Assembly: GCA_963920635.1 (NCBI GenBank)
Contig: OY987303.1
Coordinates: 14,610,175-14,674,174 of the forward strand
Direction of reading: 5' to 3'
Origin: Pseudeuparius sepicola
Taxonomy: Eukaryota > Arthropoda > Insecta > Coleoptera > Anthribidae
DNA: 64,000 nucleotides
In this document: in pieces, positions 49,104-60,555 of the stretch
How the letters are laid out: every line of letters begins with the position of its first letter
Numbering within the stretch: position 1 is the first letter of the stretch
Position numbers and translations under genes: made by a program
The notes under the pieces: model-generated
The model's input: the letters and a program-made list of their open reading frames with translations, nothing else
What the model was told of the DNA's origin: nothing
The model's database searches: none

Positions 49104-49270
49104 AGCGCTATTTTGCCCAGTAGCAAAACCACTCGTACAAATTGGGCTTTTATTTTCAGAGATAAAATAAAAGACCAATTTATACTCGTGATCTTTCTAG
49201 GGAAAATAGCGCTTTCGAAAAAATTATCGATAAAATTTCCAACACTTGTGACATTACATACGAAAATACC
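49104..49270. repeat. Inverted-repeat MITE, copy 2
   Basis: Same orientation and ends as 48351-48545, lacking the central hairpin half. The sequence following both copies (TTATCGATAA..TTTCC..CACTTGTGA) is also shared. Confidence 0.75.
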
Positions 49271-49979
49271 ATTATTGCTGAAATCAATATTTAAAAATTA
49301 TGTCTTTTCATTGGTTCATATTTGCAGGCGTTGAATTCTTAAAACATTCTTCTTGGCAACCATAGCCTACCTTCATTTGGCATCAGGTGTGGGGTGCAAC
49401 TATGTTTAGTTCTGGCCAATGGGGTTCTTTATTCATAGGTTCTGGCAGTACCATCAAACACATTTCACAAATTTAAATTTTTTTATATTTGAGGACTTTT
49501 GTAAAGAAAATAATCACAATTCTAAACCAAAACAGATTTTTTATGTATGTATAAGTTTGAAATAAAAACAATACACATAAGTTAATCAGGAAAATTTTTT
49601 AACATTTTAAAATGTTTGAAAAAGCCAAAGGCCCCCAATCATCATTGTATCTTGGAAACTAAGATATCGAGGAGGGGGCATACATTTATTCACATAAATT
49701 AATGTTTTATAGAATATACCTAATACCTTTTAGCATTATCCTTATCGATCAAAAATTTCTATTGGTTTTTCGAGAATGTCAGTTACGAAATTCAAAAGGT
49801 TTTTTTGCAGGCAATAAAGTGCGTTATTTGAAAATTCTTTTAAACTGCTTGCCGAAGAGATTCGATATTAACTCCCTCTGAATAAAATCTGAAACTTGGG
49901 GCTCACTAAATCAAACAAGTCATTTTTCATTCATAAAAATCTATAGTGTCGCCACCTATCGCCGCTCTAGTGAACCCTT

Positions 49980-50300
49980 AAGCCGACTGCAGTCGAACCC
50001 CGCCGCGCGACTAATTAGCACATTATATGCGCTACGCGCGTGACGTCACGCGGTGCATGCACCGCCATCGGAGAACGCAGGAGGCGGCTGTGGGGGGTGG
50101 GGTTGAAATTAAGCCGGATTGTTCGGCGCCGCGTGCGACCCGGCCTAGCCTACTTCGCGGCGGCTCGTCAAAAATTCATAGGGGAAAGTTCATCCGCCTA
50201 TAGCTGGCTATGTAGGTGTATGCACCGGGACATGAAAGCGCCGAACAAAGGCAGAGAGCGCTTGACGATGTGCCTACGGCTGACACAGTTTCTGTTTTGA
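49980..50300. promoter_or_regulatory. GC-rich islet with CRE palindrome
   Basis: The 16-bp palindrome CGCGTGACGTCACGCG (containing a consensus CRE, TGACGTCA) overlaps and adjoins the 14-bp palindrome CGGTGCATGCACCG at about 50037-50063. The GC-rich block continues to about 50160. It could be an intronic promoter or enhancer; the 86-codon frame here has no recognised domain. Confidence 0.45.
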
Positions 50301-51359
50301 TATTCGGGATGGTTCGATGGTTTCATTCCGAATGGAGTTTTTTTAATTTTCCATTCAAACATGATTTTAAGTCGTCCCTAGAATTTCTTTAGTGCCCATT
50401 TTAATACAGGTTTTCTGATTTATTAGATTAACGAAATAATAAATGTATCGTTACCGGTAGTTTTTGTGGCGCCATCTCCTGTTATCGTATTATTTTGTGA
50501 TTTTTTACAATCCCGAGGATCCCGGGATTTACATAAAATATTCCGAGATTATTTCACGATATTACAGATTGCTTTTTCTCTAGTTTTGATATTTCATGAG
50601 CCTTGACTTTGCTCAGAAACTTTCACACTGCGATAATACAAAATCCCATATTTTGATTAATTCTTTAAAAGTAAGGTGTTTTAATTTTAAACTTTTATTT
50701 CATCTATATTTAAACTTTTGATGTTCTTTTTGCATTAGTATCTTTTTTTAAAGTTTCTGAGAATTAACTACACGTTATATGTTTTATTTTTCAATAAACA
50801 TTTAAGATCCAAAAACTATTTATTTAGTAATTACTAAATCAATAATCCCCAAAATCCCCGGATTATTATCGGGATTGGATTTCCTACTACATATCCATAA
50901 GAAATAAAATCATGAGAAGAAATAACATAAAATCTAAATGTGCGTAAAACTAATTGAATATGAGACGAAAAATGAAAAAATAAGCGGCCTTTTATTTTTA
51001 TAATTACAATTAAATGCTATTTTCTGCTCCTGTGGTAACTGAAAAAAGGAACTGTGAAATTACAAAATTATTACAATTAAACTACGGTAAGTATACATGA
51101 ATTGTAATGTGTAAATTTTTATTGTTTTTTTTTTATTGTTGGTTTATGTTAATTTGCCCCAAAATAGTGAATATACAAAATTATTTTGTGGAAAAACCTA
51201 ACTTATGTATATTTATCTGTACATTTCCTTTCCTTTATGTAATTTCACATATAAGTGTAAGTTCAAAATATGAATTCACAAAGATATGAAGCAATATCGC
51301 GTTAAAACTAATATTCACACAGGCGATTGTGAATTCACAGAAGTTTTGTAATCGTTCGC

Positions 51360-51592
51360 CAATAGTATTTCAAGACGAGATCACGTGCGACGCCGGCCGC
51401 ATTTCGTGGCCTTGCTGTTCTAAACACGCGCACGGCGTCAGTCGGCGTTCTTTACGGCATTGGTGACAGATCGACAGGTGCAAAGTCAAAGGTGGTGCAA
51501 TCTTCATAGTTTAATACTTTATGAAGACCCATATACGCGTATAGGTACAACTATTACTGTGTTTGAAGTAAAAGGTAAGATATTTAAGAAAT
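51360..51592 (+). other. GC-richer patch ending in a possible exon
   Basis: After a GC-rich, CpG-containing stretch (51380-51470) there is an open frame whose part ILYEDPYTRIGTTITVFEVK reads like ordinary protein and ends at an AAG/GTAAGA donor near 51575. An acceptor-like CTTCATAG precedes it. I do not recognise the protein. It could be a nested gene's exon, a repeat-derived exon or chance. Confidence 0.3.
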
Positions 51593-51972
51593 ACGACATG
51601 ATTATTTGCGACGTTTGTTCTGTTAATTTATCAGTATCATATTCATCTGAGCTATCACAGGCATCTCCCTGGAATAATTTTCACCTGCAAACATGTGAAC
51701 TGTTTTTCATCTTTTAAAAATTACAATTAATTTAAAAAACACTTAAGTGAAAAACATATTGCTACGATTGCCAAAACAATCAACTGTCTATCAAATTGTA
51801 ATTTTAAATCTAAGTTTAAAATTGAAATAAAAAACATATATGTTTTACCATTTGCGAAAAGGTGATATGTATCCATTTTCTGAAAGCTGCAAAACAATTT
51901 TTAAAACCTGAAATTTAATATTCTTTTAGTTAACATAGTGTACCTATATTTTGTTTAACAAAGATTTGTTTT

Positions 51973-52375
51973 TTAAAGAAGCATTTGGTTAAGAAGTAAA
52001 TGTTTTGTGTTAGGTATAGTTCTTTCCTCCTGTTCATATTTATTAACTGTGTCTTTTTTATGTAAATGTTTTCGCTAATTTAAATGTATAAATTGGTTTG
52101 TTTTTTAGGATACATTTGGTTAAGAAAGTAAATATTTTGTATTAGGTATAAATATACTTCTTTCCTTTTGTTCATATTTAATAACATGTCTTTTTATGTA
52201 AATGTTTTCGTTTATTTAAATGTATAAATTGATTTGTTTTTTAAGGAGGTTTTTGGTTAAGAATGTAATAATTTTGTGTTAGATATAAATATAGTTATTT
52301 CCTCGTGTTCATGTTAATAAGTATACTTTTTTTATGTAATAAATATTTTCATTTATTTAAATGTAAAACTTTGGT
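51973..52375. repeat. Tandem repeat, period about 134 bp, three copies
   Basis: The word TTTGGTTAAGAA recurs at about 51985, 52119 and 52253, with TAAATGTTTTCG, TTATTTAAATGTATAAATTG and TTTGTTTTTTA words in register. Each unit holds a pyrimidine-rich TTTGTTTTTTA(G) that resembles a splice acceptor. No conserved reading frame. Confidence 0.8.
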
Positions 52376-52480
52376 TAATAGTAGGAATACCTATATATTT
52401 TAAACTATAAATGTTTTAGTTTATGAATACAGTTTTTTGAAATGTAGTAAGCGTTTTAATAATTTTTTAAACCCACTATA

Positions 52481-52704
52481 CAGTGTGGATACAAATTGTG
52501 GCATATTGCTTAATATTTCCTAAAATATTCCTCATATCAAAAACATGTTTTAATAAAAGTGTTAGGGGTAATTATGTCCCGTTTAGTAATAATAGTACAT
52601 AATAACAATAATAATTTCCCTTAACACTTTTATTAAAACATGTTTTTGATATGAGGAATATTTTAAGAAATATAAGGAATATTCCACAATTTGTATCCAC
52701 ACTG
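52481..52704. mobile_element. 224-bp Tc1/mariner-type MITE
   Basis: Termini CAGTGTGGATACAAATTGTG and complement, flanked by TA on both sides (52479-52480, 52705-52706). Inverted arms of about 90 bp, including CATATCAAAAACATGTTTTA, are almost perfect. No ORF. Confidence 0.9.
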
Positions 52705-53658
52705 TATTATAGTTAAAAAAGTAATTTTACAAAGTAGTTTTAAAAAGTAATTTTACAAAGTAATTTCCCAAAATCGGTGTATTATTATTCAGGAAAATTA
52801 CAAATAACTTGTAAATATTAATTACAACACATAACTAATTTCACAGATTCTTTGTAAATTAATTTTACAAACTAAATGTAATTTAATTGATCCTCACATT
52901 ACTTTTGGGAATTTACAAGCAGTCAAATGATTGTAAAATCGCAAAATCCTTTTTTCAGTGAAGACCACATTCAAGCGTTTTTGTCGCTTCTTACTCTCTG
53001 ATCTGCGGGTATTCTACAGAAGCAATGAATAAAATAAGATAAATACTAAATGAAATGAGAATTACTTGTCACTCACAACAAAAATGAACAAACTAAAAAC
53101 CCTCCAGGGAGGAAAGCATTATGCTTTCGGATGAGGAGAAGGTCGAAAAAGAGCCATTGTAGAAACACAAAATTAAAATAATACCACAAAAACTCTTTTA
53201 TATAACATTTTAAATGGCTCGAAACTAAAGACGTTTTAAAGAAAACATACAAATAAATATAGCCTGGGTTTAAGGGATCCAAGCAAAGCTATAGCTTACA
53301 AGCAGATTGATATCTCTGTCTCTGTTTTATACAGTGTGTCTGGTTTTTCGTGTTAGCTCCCCTAAAAACCTAAATGGATCTAAATGGATGAGTTTTTCGA
53401 AAAAATATATTAAGCATTTAGCAATAGAATAAAATTGAAAATAAAAAAGTGATTGGTTGATAAGTAAGTTCCTATTTGCCAAAGTATGCATTTTTTCTTT
53501 ACAATTCGCGCGACAAGCTTTTCAATTTGCAAAAACTTGTCGCAATTTGGAATTGAATTATCTTAACGAAAACCTAAACTTATTTTATTCGTTTTAGTAC
53601 ATGGCTTAAATAAAAGCTTGTTTTTAAAAAGTTTTTTTTTACTTTTCAACTTTATTTT

Positions 53659-54125
53659 GTGCTTTTTAGCAGATACCTATTTGATTTCCATGCCAGGAGG
53701 GTAGTGAAGAAATTTAGTCCGCCATCTTGGGGCGGACGCCATATTAGATTTCATATGAAGTCATTCACCTTATTGTTTTCTACCTGGCGCGCCCTTTCAT
53801 TTGATACCCATGTTGGGTATCAAATAGGTAATCCGCCATCTTGGAGCGGCGGCCATATTGAATTTAGTGTGATGTCACTAACTTTATCGTTTTCTACTCT
53901 TCAATCCCTTTCATTTGATACCTATATTAAGGGGGTTGAAAAGAAAATATATACCGCCATCTTGGAGCGGCGGCCATATTGAATTTAATGTGACGTCACT
54001 AACTTTTTCGTTTCATACTCTTCAAGCCCTTTCATTTGATACTCATATTAAGGGGGTTGACAAAAAATACATCAACCGCCATCTTGGAGCGGCGGCCATT
54101 TTGAAAGTATTACAATATTGAGTAT
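53659..54125. repeat. Tandem repeat, four copies, period 114-122 bp
   Basis: CCGCCATCTTGG followed by GCGG(A/C)(C/G)GCCATATT starts copies at about 53719, 53833, 53954 and 54076; each ends with CCCTTTCATTTGATAC words. The CCGCCATCTTG core is the complement of the YY1/Pho-type AAGATGGCGG motif, so the array clusters four such sites. The open plus frame of 107 codons is a by-product of a unit close to a multiple of three. Confidence 0.88.
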
Positions 54126-54420
54126 TGCATATTGCATTGCTACCGAGACTAAAGGTGTATGCAAAATTTCAGCTCAATCGGATGTCAGGAAGTGGTTCTA
54201 ATTCAGCTTGCAAGATTCGACCCACACTAACAGGTGCGAAGTTAAATAATAGTATATTACATAGCAAGAGTTGTAAACAGCTTATTACGTATGAATGGAA
54301 AAGTTGCGCACGAGCCACGCAGCGGCGAGTGCTGTAATTCCACGAGTATGTAATAGGCTTACAACTCGAGTTTTGTATTATAATTTTTCTTCGAAGAAAT
54401 AAAAACAATTATAATAGATA
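54126..54420. repeat. Dispersed repeat tail and inverted repeat
   Basis: 54155-54240 (TGCAAAATTTCAGCTCAATC...) looks like the tail of a dispersed insect repeat following the tandem array. 54250-54395 holds an imperfect inverted repeat (AGAGTTGTAAACAGC...TTACATAC and complement) with a GC-rich ACGAGCCACGCAGCGGCGAG loop. Confidence 0.5.
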
Positions 54421-54464
54421 AACTATACGTCTGATTATCTGTCAGGCAACAATTAGTATGTTGG

Positions 54465-54486
54465 TTAGTTGCTATGGTGACGCGGA
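54465..54486. promoter_or_regulatory. X-box-like RFX site
   Basis: GTTGCTATGGTGAC at about 54469-54482 differs by one base from the classic RFX X-box GTTGCYATGGTAAC. Function is inference; a single site in an intron can be chance. Confidence 0.3.
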
Positions 54487-54674
54487 TGCCGCGCTAACAA
54501 GGCACCCGTGATAATTGCGTTTTAATTAAAGAACAGATACGTAATTTTTTTATTACGTGTCAGTCATTACGTGTCAGTCATTACGTATCAGTGTTCGTAA
54601 CAATGAACTTACTTATAACCTAAACTGTCACTTAATAGGTATGTTACTAGCATAGGAGTAATAATAATAATAAA

Positions 54675-54790
54675 TAATAATAATTCTCACCCTCACAATA
54701 CTCCAAACTAGGAGTACCCCAGAAGCAACCACATGCTTGTGCGGGGGAGGGGGGCAATTACTATTATTTTGTCTTCGTTGCCATTTGCTT
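54675..54790. repeat. Second copy of the 1.59-kb dispersed repeat
   Basis: It shares AATAATTCTCACCCTC, CAATACT, AACTAGGAGTAC and GTCTTCGTTGCCATTTGC with 1590-1680; here a G-rich insertion (GGGGGAGGGGGG) separates the halves. Confidence 0.65.
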
Positions 54791-55985
54791 TTAGAAAAAA
54801 GCTTATAAAAATCAACACCGTAGGATTAATCGGCATTCCTCAGAATAGTCAGGTAACCCAACTAGAATCTACAAATAATACAAAAATACATAACTGTCGA
54901 ATTTGACAAAACCATGAATTGTTATGAAGGTGTAAACGGATTCTGTTTGAAATAAACACAACAAATGTGGGATGAGATTAAATCCTCCAACCACTGTGGT
55001 GCAATTTAATCGTATTTTCTGTGAAGCAGCAATGCAGCAACTCATTACATTTCGCATGCATTTAAATGGATATATTAACAAAAGAAACACAACCGAAATT
55101 TGACAGAGTTATACCTACAAAGCAAACGGAAAAGGGTTATCTTGGTAAGAACAGTTATTATACCACATTGAAGAAAGTCAGATAATGAAAGACTTCGGCA
55201 TGGCATACAGCCATAAAACACACAGAAATACAACAATTTCATTGTTGTTTCAAATACATCGAAAGCGGGCTTTGCACGACTCCGCCGCGATTGCATCGGA
55301 CCAAACACAATATTAAATTCCATCGTTTCCATTAACGGTCCAATTTTCCATTGCGAGCAACAATTTCGCATGTCACATCACCATCCAACAAAGGCGAAAC
55401 GGGGACGCCGTGTCTAAAAATAGCCCTTTAAAGTGGTTTAACCCCCTATATTATAGTTTAGCCGGCTACCGGTTATTTCCTGTTGTATTATAAATTTTCT
55501 ATCTTATACAAACTAGCCAAGCCTTAGGAAAATAAGGAAAAAACGAGTCAGATTTTTTGAAGGTGGTTTCACAAGAGGTCTCTCTGTATGTTGCTAGTGA
55601 TTGCGTGTGTGACATATGTTTTTTGACCTCAAAACATACTTTTCTATAAAAAAATCTCAGAGTAAAAAGTTAGCTTATCCCGTCTTTTTATATCTATTTA
55701 TCCTGGACGACAAGCAGTCGATTGGTTTAGCGAATTAAGTATTTAAGATGATTTTTAGACTAGTGGAAAGTCGATCACAGATAAGCAATAACAAGTGCCA
55801 TTAAACTTTAACATTTCACGAGAAAGTGGAGTGCCTAGAAACAGCTTCGTTGGCCTTATACAAGTTCTTTTTTATTCTTATACTCTTTAACGTAGTGTCT
55901 ACTTAAATATACAGGGTGATTCAAAACTATGCGGCACCCTTTCAGGGGCGTAATTTACTCGTTAAAATAAGACGAAAAGTTCATA

Positions 55986-57229
55986 TACAGGGTGTCCAAC
56001 TTTAAAACTGTACAAATCCGTAAAATCTTTATTTTTGGAGATAATCGCCTAAACTTTTTTTTGTTTGAAAGGCCTTCAAAAGCCGCTTCTTTTGACCTTC
56101 CTGCCATTTTCAAAATGCTAATCCAGGGCCGGCTGCGATTTTTTTATACCCCCGATTTTCTCGAAAACCATATAGCGATTTTTTTATTTAAAATCTGACC
56201 CCACAGCGTTATTTAGAACACCCAAAAACCCTTATATACCCAATTTGAATAAAAAATATGCAGGGAGTTCCATTCTGCAGGGTGTCAAAGTTGAGCAAAA
56301 TAGGAAATTTAATGGCATCTGCCAAGTCAAGGGTGCCATGGAATCCCCTCATAATAGTTGAATGGTCAATAGGATCAATCAAGGTGTTGGTGTGCAAAGG
56401 TCCAATACAAAATATACAGAGTGTTCTTATCTGTGCCATCTCAAATTACTAAATTTTTGGAACTTTATACGGGTCAAAAATCGAGTATATCAAAATTGCT
56501 TTACACACTACAAATGAACTAAATCTAAAAAATACAGAAGGCTGCCAGTCAGTAAGCCCATATCAGTTAAGGTGGCTGGTGTGCCACAACAGGAAACGCA
56601 CAGAAAATGTGTCATCTTAGACAGTGACTTTGTTGAGAAAAGTCCAATAATTTAAATTTTTTTAAATTTGTTAGATGGCATTTTGTAAAGAAATACATTA
56701 CTTTTGTGTTTATCAATATTTTTTCAGATTCCAGAGCACTTTTGATTCATATAAGTTTCATAAAATTTCAGAATTTTGAGATGGCTCAGAAAAAAATACC
56801 CTGTATATTTTTGTAGTAAATATTTTCACATTTTGAGTGGTCCTGTTGACCATTCAACTGTTTTGAAGGGATTCCATGGCACGCTTGACTCGCCAGATGC
56901 CTTTAAATTTCCTATTTTGCTCAACTATGACTCCCTGCAGAATGGAACTCCCTGTATATTTTTTACTCAAATTTGGTATATGGGGGTATTGGGGTGTTCT
57001 GATTAACGCTGTTGGGTCAGATTTTAAATAAAAACATCGATACATGGTTTTCGTGAAACTCGGGGGAATAAAAAAATCGCAGCCGGCCCTGGATTTGCAT
57101 TTTGAAAATGGCAGGAAGGTCAAAAGAAGCGGTTCTTGAAGGCCTTTCAAACAAAAGAAAGTTTAGTCGATTATCTCCAAAAATGAAGATTTTACGGATT
57201 TGTACAGTTTTAAAGTTGGACACCCTGTA
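55986..57229. mobile_element. Large foldback element, TA-flanked
   Basis: Ends TACAGGGTGTCCAACTTT and complement, with flanking TA on both sides. The left arm (55986-56466) and right arm (about 56755-57229) are inverted copies along about 475 bp with scattered differences. The 290-bp centre is unrelated. No intact transposase; the short frames inside the two arms are mirror copies of each other. A Tc1/mariner-derived foldback is likely from the TA duplication and the shared ACAGGGTG end. Confidence 0.92.
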
Positions 57230-57394
57230 TAAGAATATATGCAACTTAGATCTTCTATATTAGATCTTTTGCTCATTTATTCCATTTTTGGAAGTTTATA
57301 TCCATTAGAATCATAACTTTGCAATATTTATTTCAATAGTAGGTAAGTATATAAATAATTCTTACTCAATAATATATTTTACCCAACACTATTT

Positions 57395-57440
57395 TAGCCC
57401 TGATGAAGGCCAAAAATATGGCCAAAAGCTTGGTTCATTG
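57395..57440 (+). ncRNA. Degenerate hammerhead-like motif (Penelope/LINE tail style)
   Basis: CTGATGA followed by a GGCC...GGCC stem II and then AAAAG, where the hammerhead core needs GAAA. The arrangement resembles hammerhead tails common in Penelope-like and other repeats, but the essential G is replaced, so it is at best a dead ribozyme. Confidence 0.3.
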
Positions 57441-57479
57441 TAAAGAATAAATAGCACATGATTTTGGCTGAAATACCTG

Positions 57480-58375
57480 TTATTTTATTTCATTGATAAA
57501 ATAGATTCCTTAATTTTTATTCAAACGACCCTGTATGTTTTGAAATCTCATTCTGCGGCAATAAAAGTAGCTACGTAAAGAATAAAAAGATCCAAAGTTG
57601 TGGCTTCTGTCAAAAAAGGAGCTAACAACACGCCGTTGAGGGGTATAAATACCTACATCCTATTTTTAGCTGAGGGGGTGAACGACCTGAACCCAGGTGA
57701 GGGGCCCTTCCCGCTATGACGTCACTAGTTGCACTTGCAGTGTCTAGATATCGGACTACTACTATGAACCGAATATGGAGTAAATATTTTTATATCTTCA
57801 GGAAGTACACATGAAAGAAACAGCCAAAGTAGATAGCTAGAATTATCCAATATTTTTGGTTTGCAATTATACGTTTATTTGCAACATCATGAATTTTGGT
57901 AGGTTTCTTATGTACATTTTCTGCACCTTTCCCATCGAGAAAAGTATAAGATCACACTAACAAAGTTTGTCATCTATTAACGCGAGATTATACCCTTCTC
58001 AAATTCTCCGGTATTTTTGCGGGTTGTTTTGGGTGATTTTCGGTTGGCGAAGATCGATAGCTCTCAACCAATTAAGTGTTTTATGTAGCCGAGGGGGGCG
58101 AAGGAGAAAGACAAGAACAAAAGGATAATTAAGTAGGAGTGCTCGAGAAAATGGGCGCTTGCAAAACAGACATAATGTAGTGCCAGAAATTTGTTTGCGG
58201 ATATAATATTAAAAGATCAACCCTCGCTTTTTACCTCGACTCCCAAATCGTTTTTTTTTCGTTCTGTCGGGTCGGTTTACGTTTAACGTGATCGTTTAGG
58301 CTTTGCTCAAGACGTTTTATTACTTAAGTTTTAAACACAGGCCTTTCTGTTTTTGTTCTAGACTGGACTTTCTTA
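57480..58375. other. No gene recognised; mildly GC-richer at 57.98-58.33 kb
   Basis: No motif-bearing ORF. The GC-richer part could be conserved non-coding DNA. Confidence 0.35.
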
Positions 58376-58377
58376 TA

Positions 58378-58864
58378 CAGTGACCGGCAGAAAGTTGGAC
58401 ACAAATGGAACACTTTTTTATTATTAATTTCTCAGAAAATTTTATTCTTGATAAAAATTGGTGCATCATTTCAAACTCAAAACACACATATCAAAATTTA
58501 AATATATCTTTTTGGATACGAGGCAGATTCAAAAATGTCAAAATAACTCAAGAGTAAAGTACCCTTATTTTTTAAAATACGGTAAAAAGTTATTTACAAA
58601 AGTTGTTTGGAATCAAAGGTGGATGTCAGATTTAAAGTCACAGCCACAAAGTAAAAAAAAGAAATTTACTTTTTTTGTATTTTTTAGACCACCCTGTGTA
58701 TTACAAAAAAAAACAAAATACCGCAAGCGCAACTTATCATTGGATAACACATGAATTTGCTACTAAATTTTAATTTTGTTTGATTAGCAGCTAGAAATTT
58801 AAATTAATCGAAATCAGAGTTTAAAAATATTAAATTTTTGTGTCCAATTTTCTGCCGGTCCCTG
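58378..58864. mobile_element. 487-bp Tc1/mariner-type MITE
   Basis: Left end CAGTGACCGGCAGAAAGTTG, right end the complement of CAGGGACCGGCAGAAAATTG. TA flanks on both sides (58376-58377, 58865-58866). Related fragments lie at 24300-24426 (right end) and 59485-59687 (inverted left end). Confidence 0.88.
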
Positions 58865-59484
58865 TATACAGCGGGTTGTGAACGTCATCGTAAAATTTTT
58901 GTTTTTGAGATGTTCGAGTGTTCTTTTCCATCATGATGGTATGTGGGAAGATGTGTGGGAACATAAAAATATTTTAATACAGCAACAATTTAAGAGTTAT
59001 TTAATAAATGATAATTCAACAATAAAAATACCACAACAAAAACATTTCAGTGACTACTCTACATGTGCCCCTTCCTTTTCTATACAGACTATTGTTCTTC
59101 GGTTAATTTTGGTATGTACGTTTTGTTACATCTGTTCCACAAATTAGTTGCTATGTTATGTTTGAAATTGTAGGAGTATTTTACCTGGAAACGACAAACT
59201 TTGAAGAACTTTCGGTTATTAAGTGTTTTTAAGATGTTAGTTGAACGTAAATAAAAATTATTGGTATCGCACTGTCATGCTCGAAGATGTGCCTCAAAAT
59301 ACATATATAACATTATGTATTATCACAGAAAATATACTACATTTTCTGTGGTATTATATGTACAGCGTGAAGAATAAAAAATGCGAAAGTGTGATTTATT
59401 TCCTCTTTTGAGTAGGTGGCTGCGAATTCACATTTGACATTGTCTTAGGATTCCAAACAACTTTTCTTAGTGCCATTCTGCTGT

Positions 59485-59687
59485 AGTTCTAAAAATAAGG
59501 GTACTTTACTCTTGAGGAATTTTCATATTTTCCAACCTTCCCTGTATACGGATAGAAATTTCAAAATTGTTACGGGTGGATTTTGAGTTTAAGCACAAGC
59601 ATCAACTCTTATCAAGAATAATTTTTTTTGAGAAACTTGAAATAAAGAAAATTCCCATTTATGTCTAACTTTCTGGCAGACGCACTG
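59485..59687. mobile_element. Inverted left-end copy of the CAGTGACCGGCAG family
   Basis: The reverse complement runs CAGTGCGTCTGCCAGAAAGT, then TTATTCTTGATAA and finally AGAGTAAAGTACCCTTATTT, matching 58378-58575 in order. With 58378 it makes a 1.3-kb inverted pair. A CCCTGTATAC end near 59540 suggests a small nested insertion. Confidence 0.75.
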
Positions 59688-59889
59688 TTTATATGGTGAC
59701 GGTTTAGTTTTCTTGAAACTATTTTTTGTATGCGTGCGGAATTTTTGTCATATAATACAATACAATATAATACAAAAAAATATGAAGAAAAGTTGTTCAT
59801 ACTTTGATGCCCTACAACTTTTATTAGGGTCATTTTGCTCTAAAAATGTTTAGGAAACCATAGCTCAATTCGTCCCAGGAGTTTGAACA

Positions 59890-60537
59890 CGGGCGTAGCC
59901 AGGATTTAGTTTTTTGGGGGGGGGGGTTTAGTTTGAGAAGTAAATAAAACAACAAAAATATACTTACATGAAATTTAATATCTATATATTCATCCGAAAA
60001 ACTACGACATATTTATAAAGTTCTTAACTTTAAATGAAATGGATAAATTAATTCCGTTCCTCTGCGCTAAATCTAAAACCATTAAAGAAGAAATCTGCGG
60101 CTTTTTCTTTTAAATATATCCACTACTTCATCTGCATGAATTTCTGTTCCATAGTGAATGTTCATTAGAGCCAAATTTCACTTGTAGTGTTTCGTAAATA
60201 GTTTTTCAGTCTCCTTAGGCTCGAGAAAGACCTTTCTGGGGTAGCAGTGGATACAGGAATGGTAGCCAAGATTTGTAGTAATGTGTAAATATTAGGATAA
60301 AGGTTTTTATCGCACATATGTAGGCATTCCAAACTAGATTTCGGGGTAGGCAAGTTCGGCTGCAACTGCGTCTGCCTCTCGTCAAAAGATGGCGCTAGGC
60401 GCTACTATTACTACATATATTCAAACGTAATAATAATTTAACTCTTCACTCCTCGTATTTTTAGGTAATATTTTGCTTATTTCGGGGGGGGGGGGGGGGT
60501 TTGAACCCCCGAAACCCCCCCCCCTTGGCTACGCCCG
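59890..60537 (-). mobile_element. hAT element relic with transposase domain fragment
   Basis: Ends CGGGCGTAGCC and GGCTACGCCCG. Flanks TTTGAACA (59882-59889) and GTTGAACA (60538-60545) agree at 7 of 8 positions, as expected for an aged hAT duplication. Long G and C runs sit just inside both ends, as in the 2128-3814 element. A hATC domain relic is encoded on the minus strand. Confidence 0.9.
60060..60365 (-). pseudogene. hAT transposase (ZMYM1-like) C-terminal domain relic
   Basis: The minus-strand frame reads YPNIYTLLQILATIPVSTAT, then PERSFSSLRRLKNYLRNTTSEIWL and a stop. After a one-base shift it continues ALMNIHYGTEIHADEVVDIF. This is the hATC dimerisation domain of the group containing ZMYM1-like transposase proteins (PVSTAT.ERSFS.LRR.K.YLR.T....RL..LA.MNIH). 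One frameshift plus loss of the rest make it non-functional. Confidence 0.88.
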
Positions 60538-60555
60538 GTTGAACACTAAGTGCAC

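Noticed and set aside
58878..59147. 89-codon plus-strand frame as a gene
   Set aside because: No motif; lies between inverted copies of a mariner-type MITE end and is probably chance.
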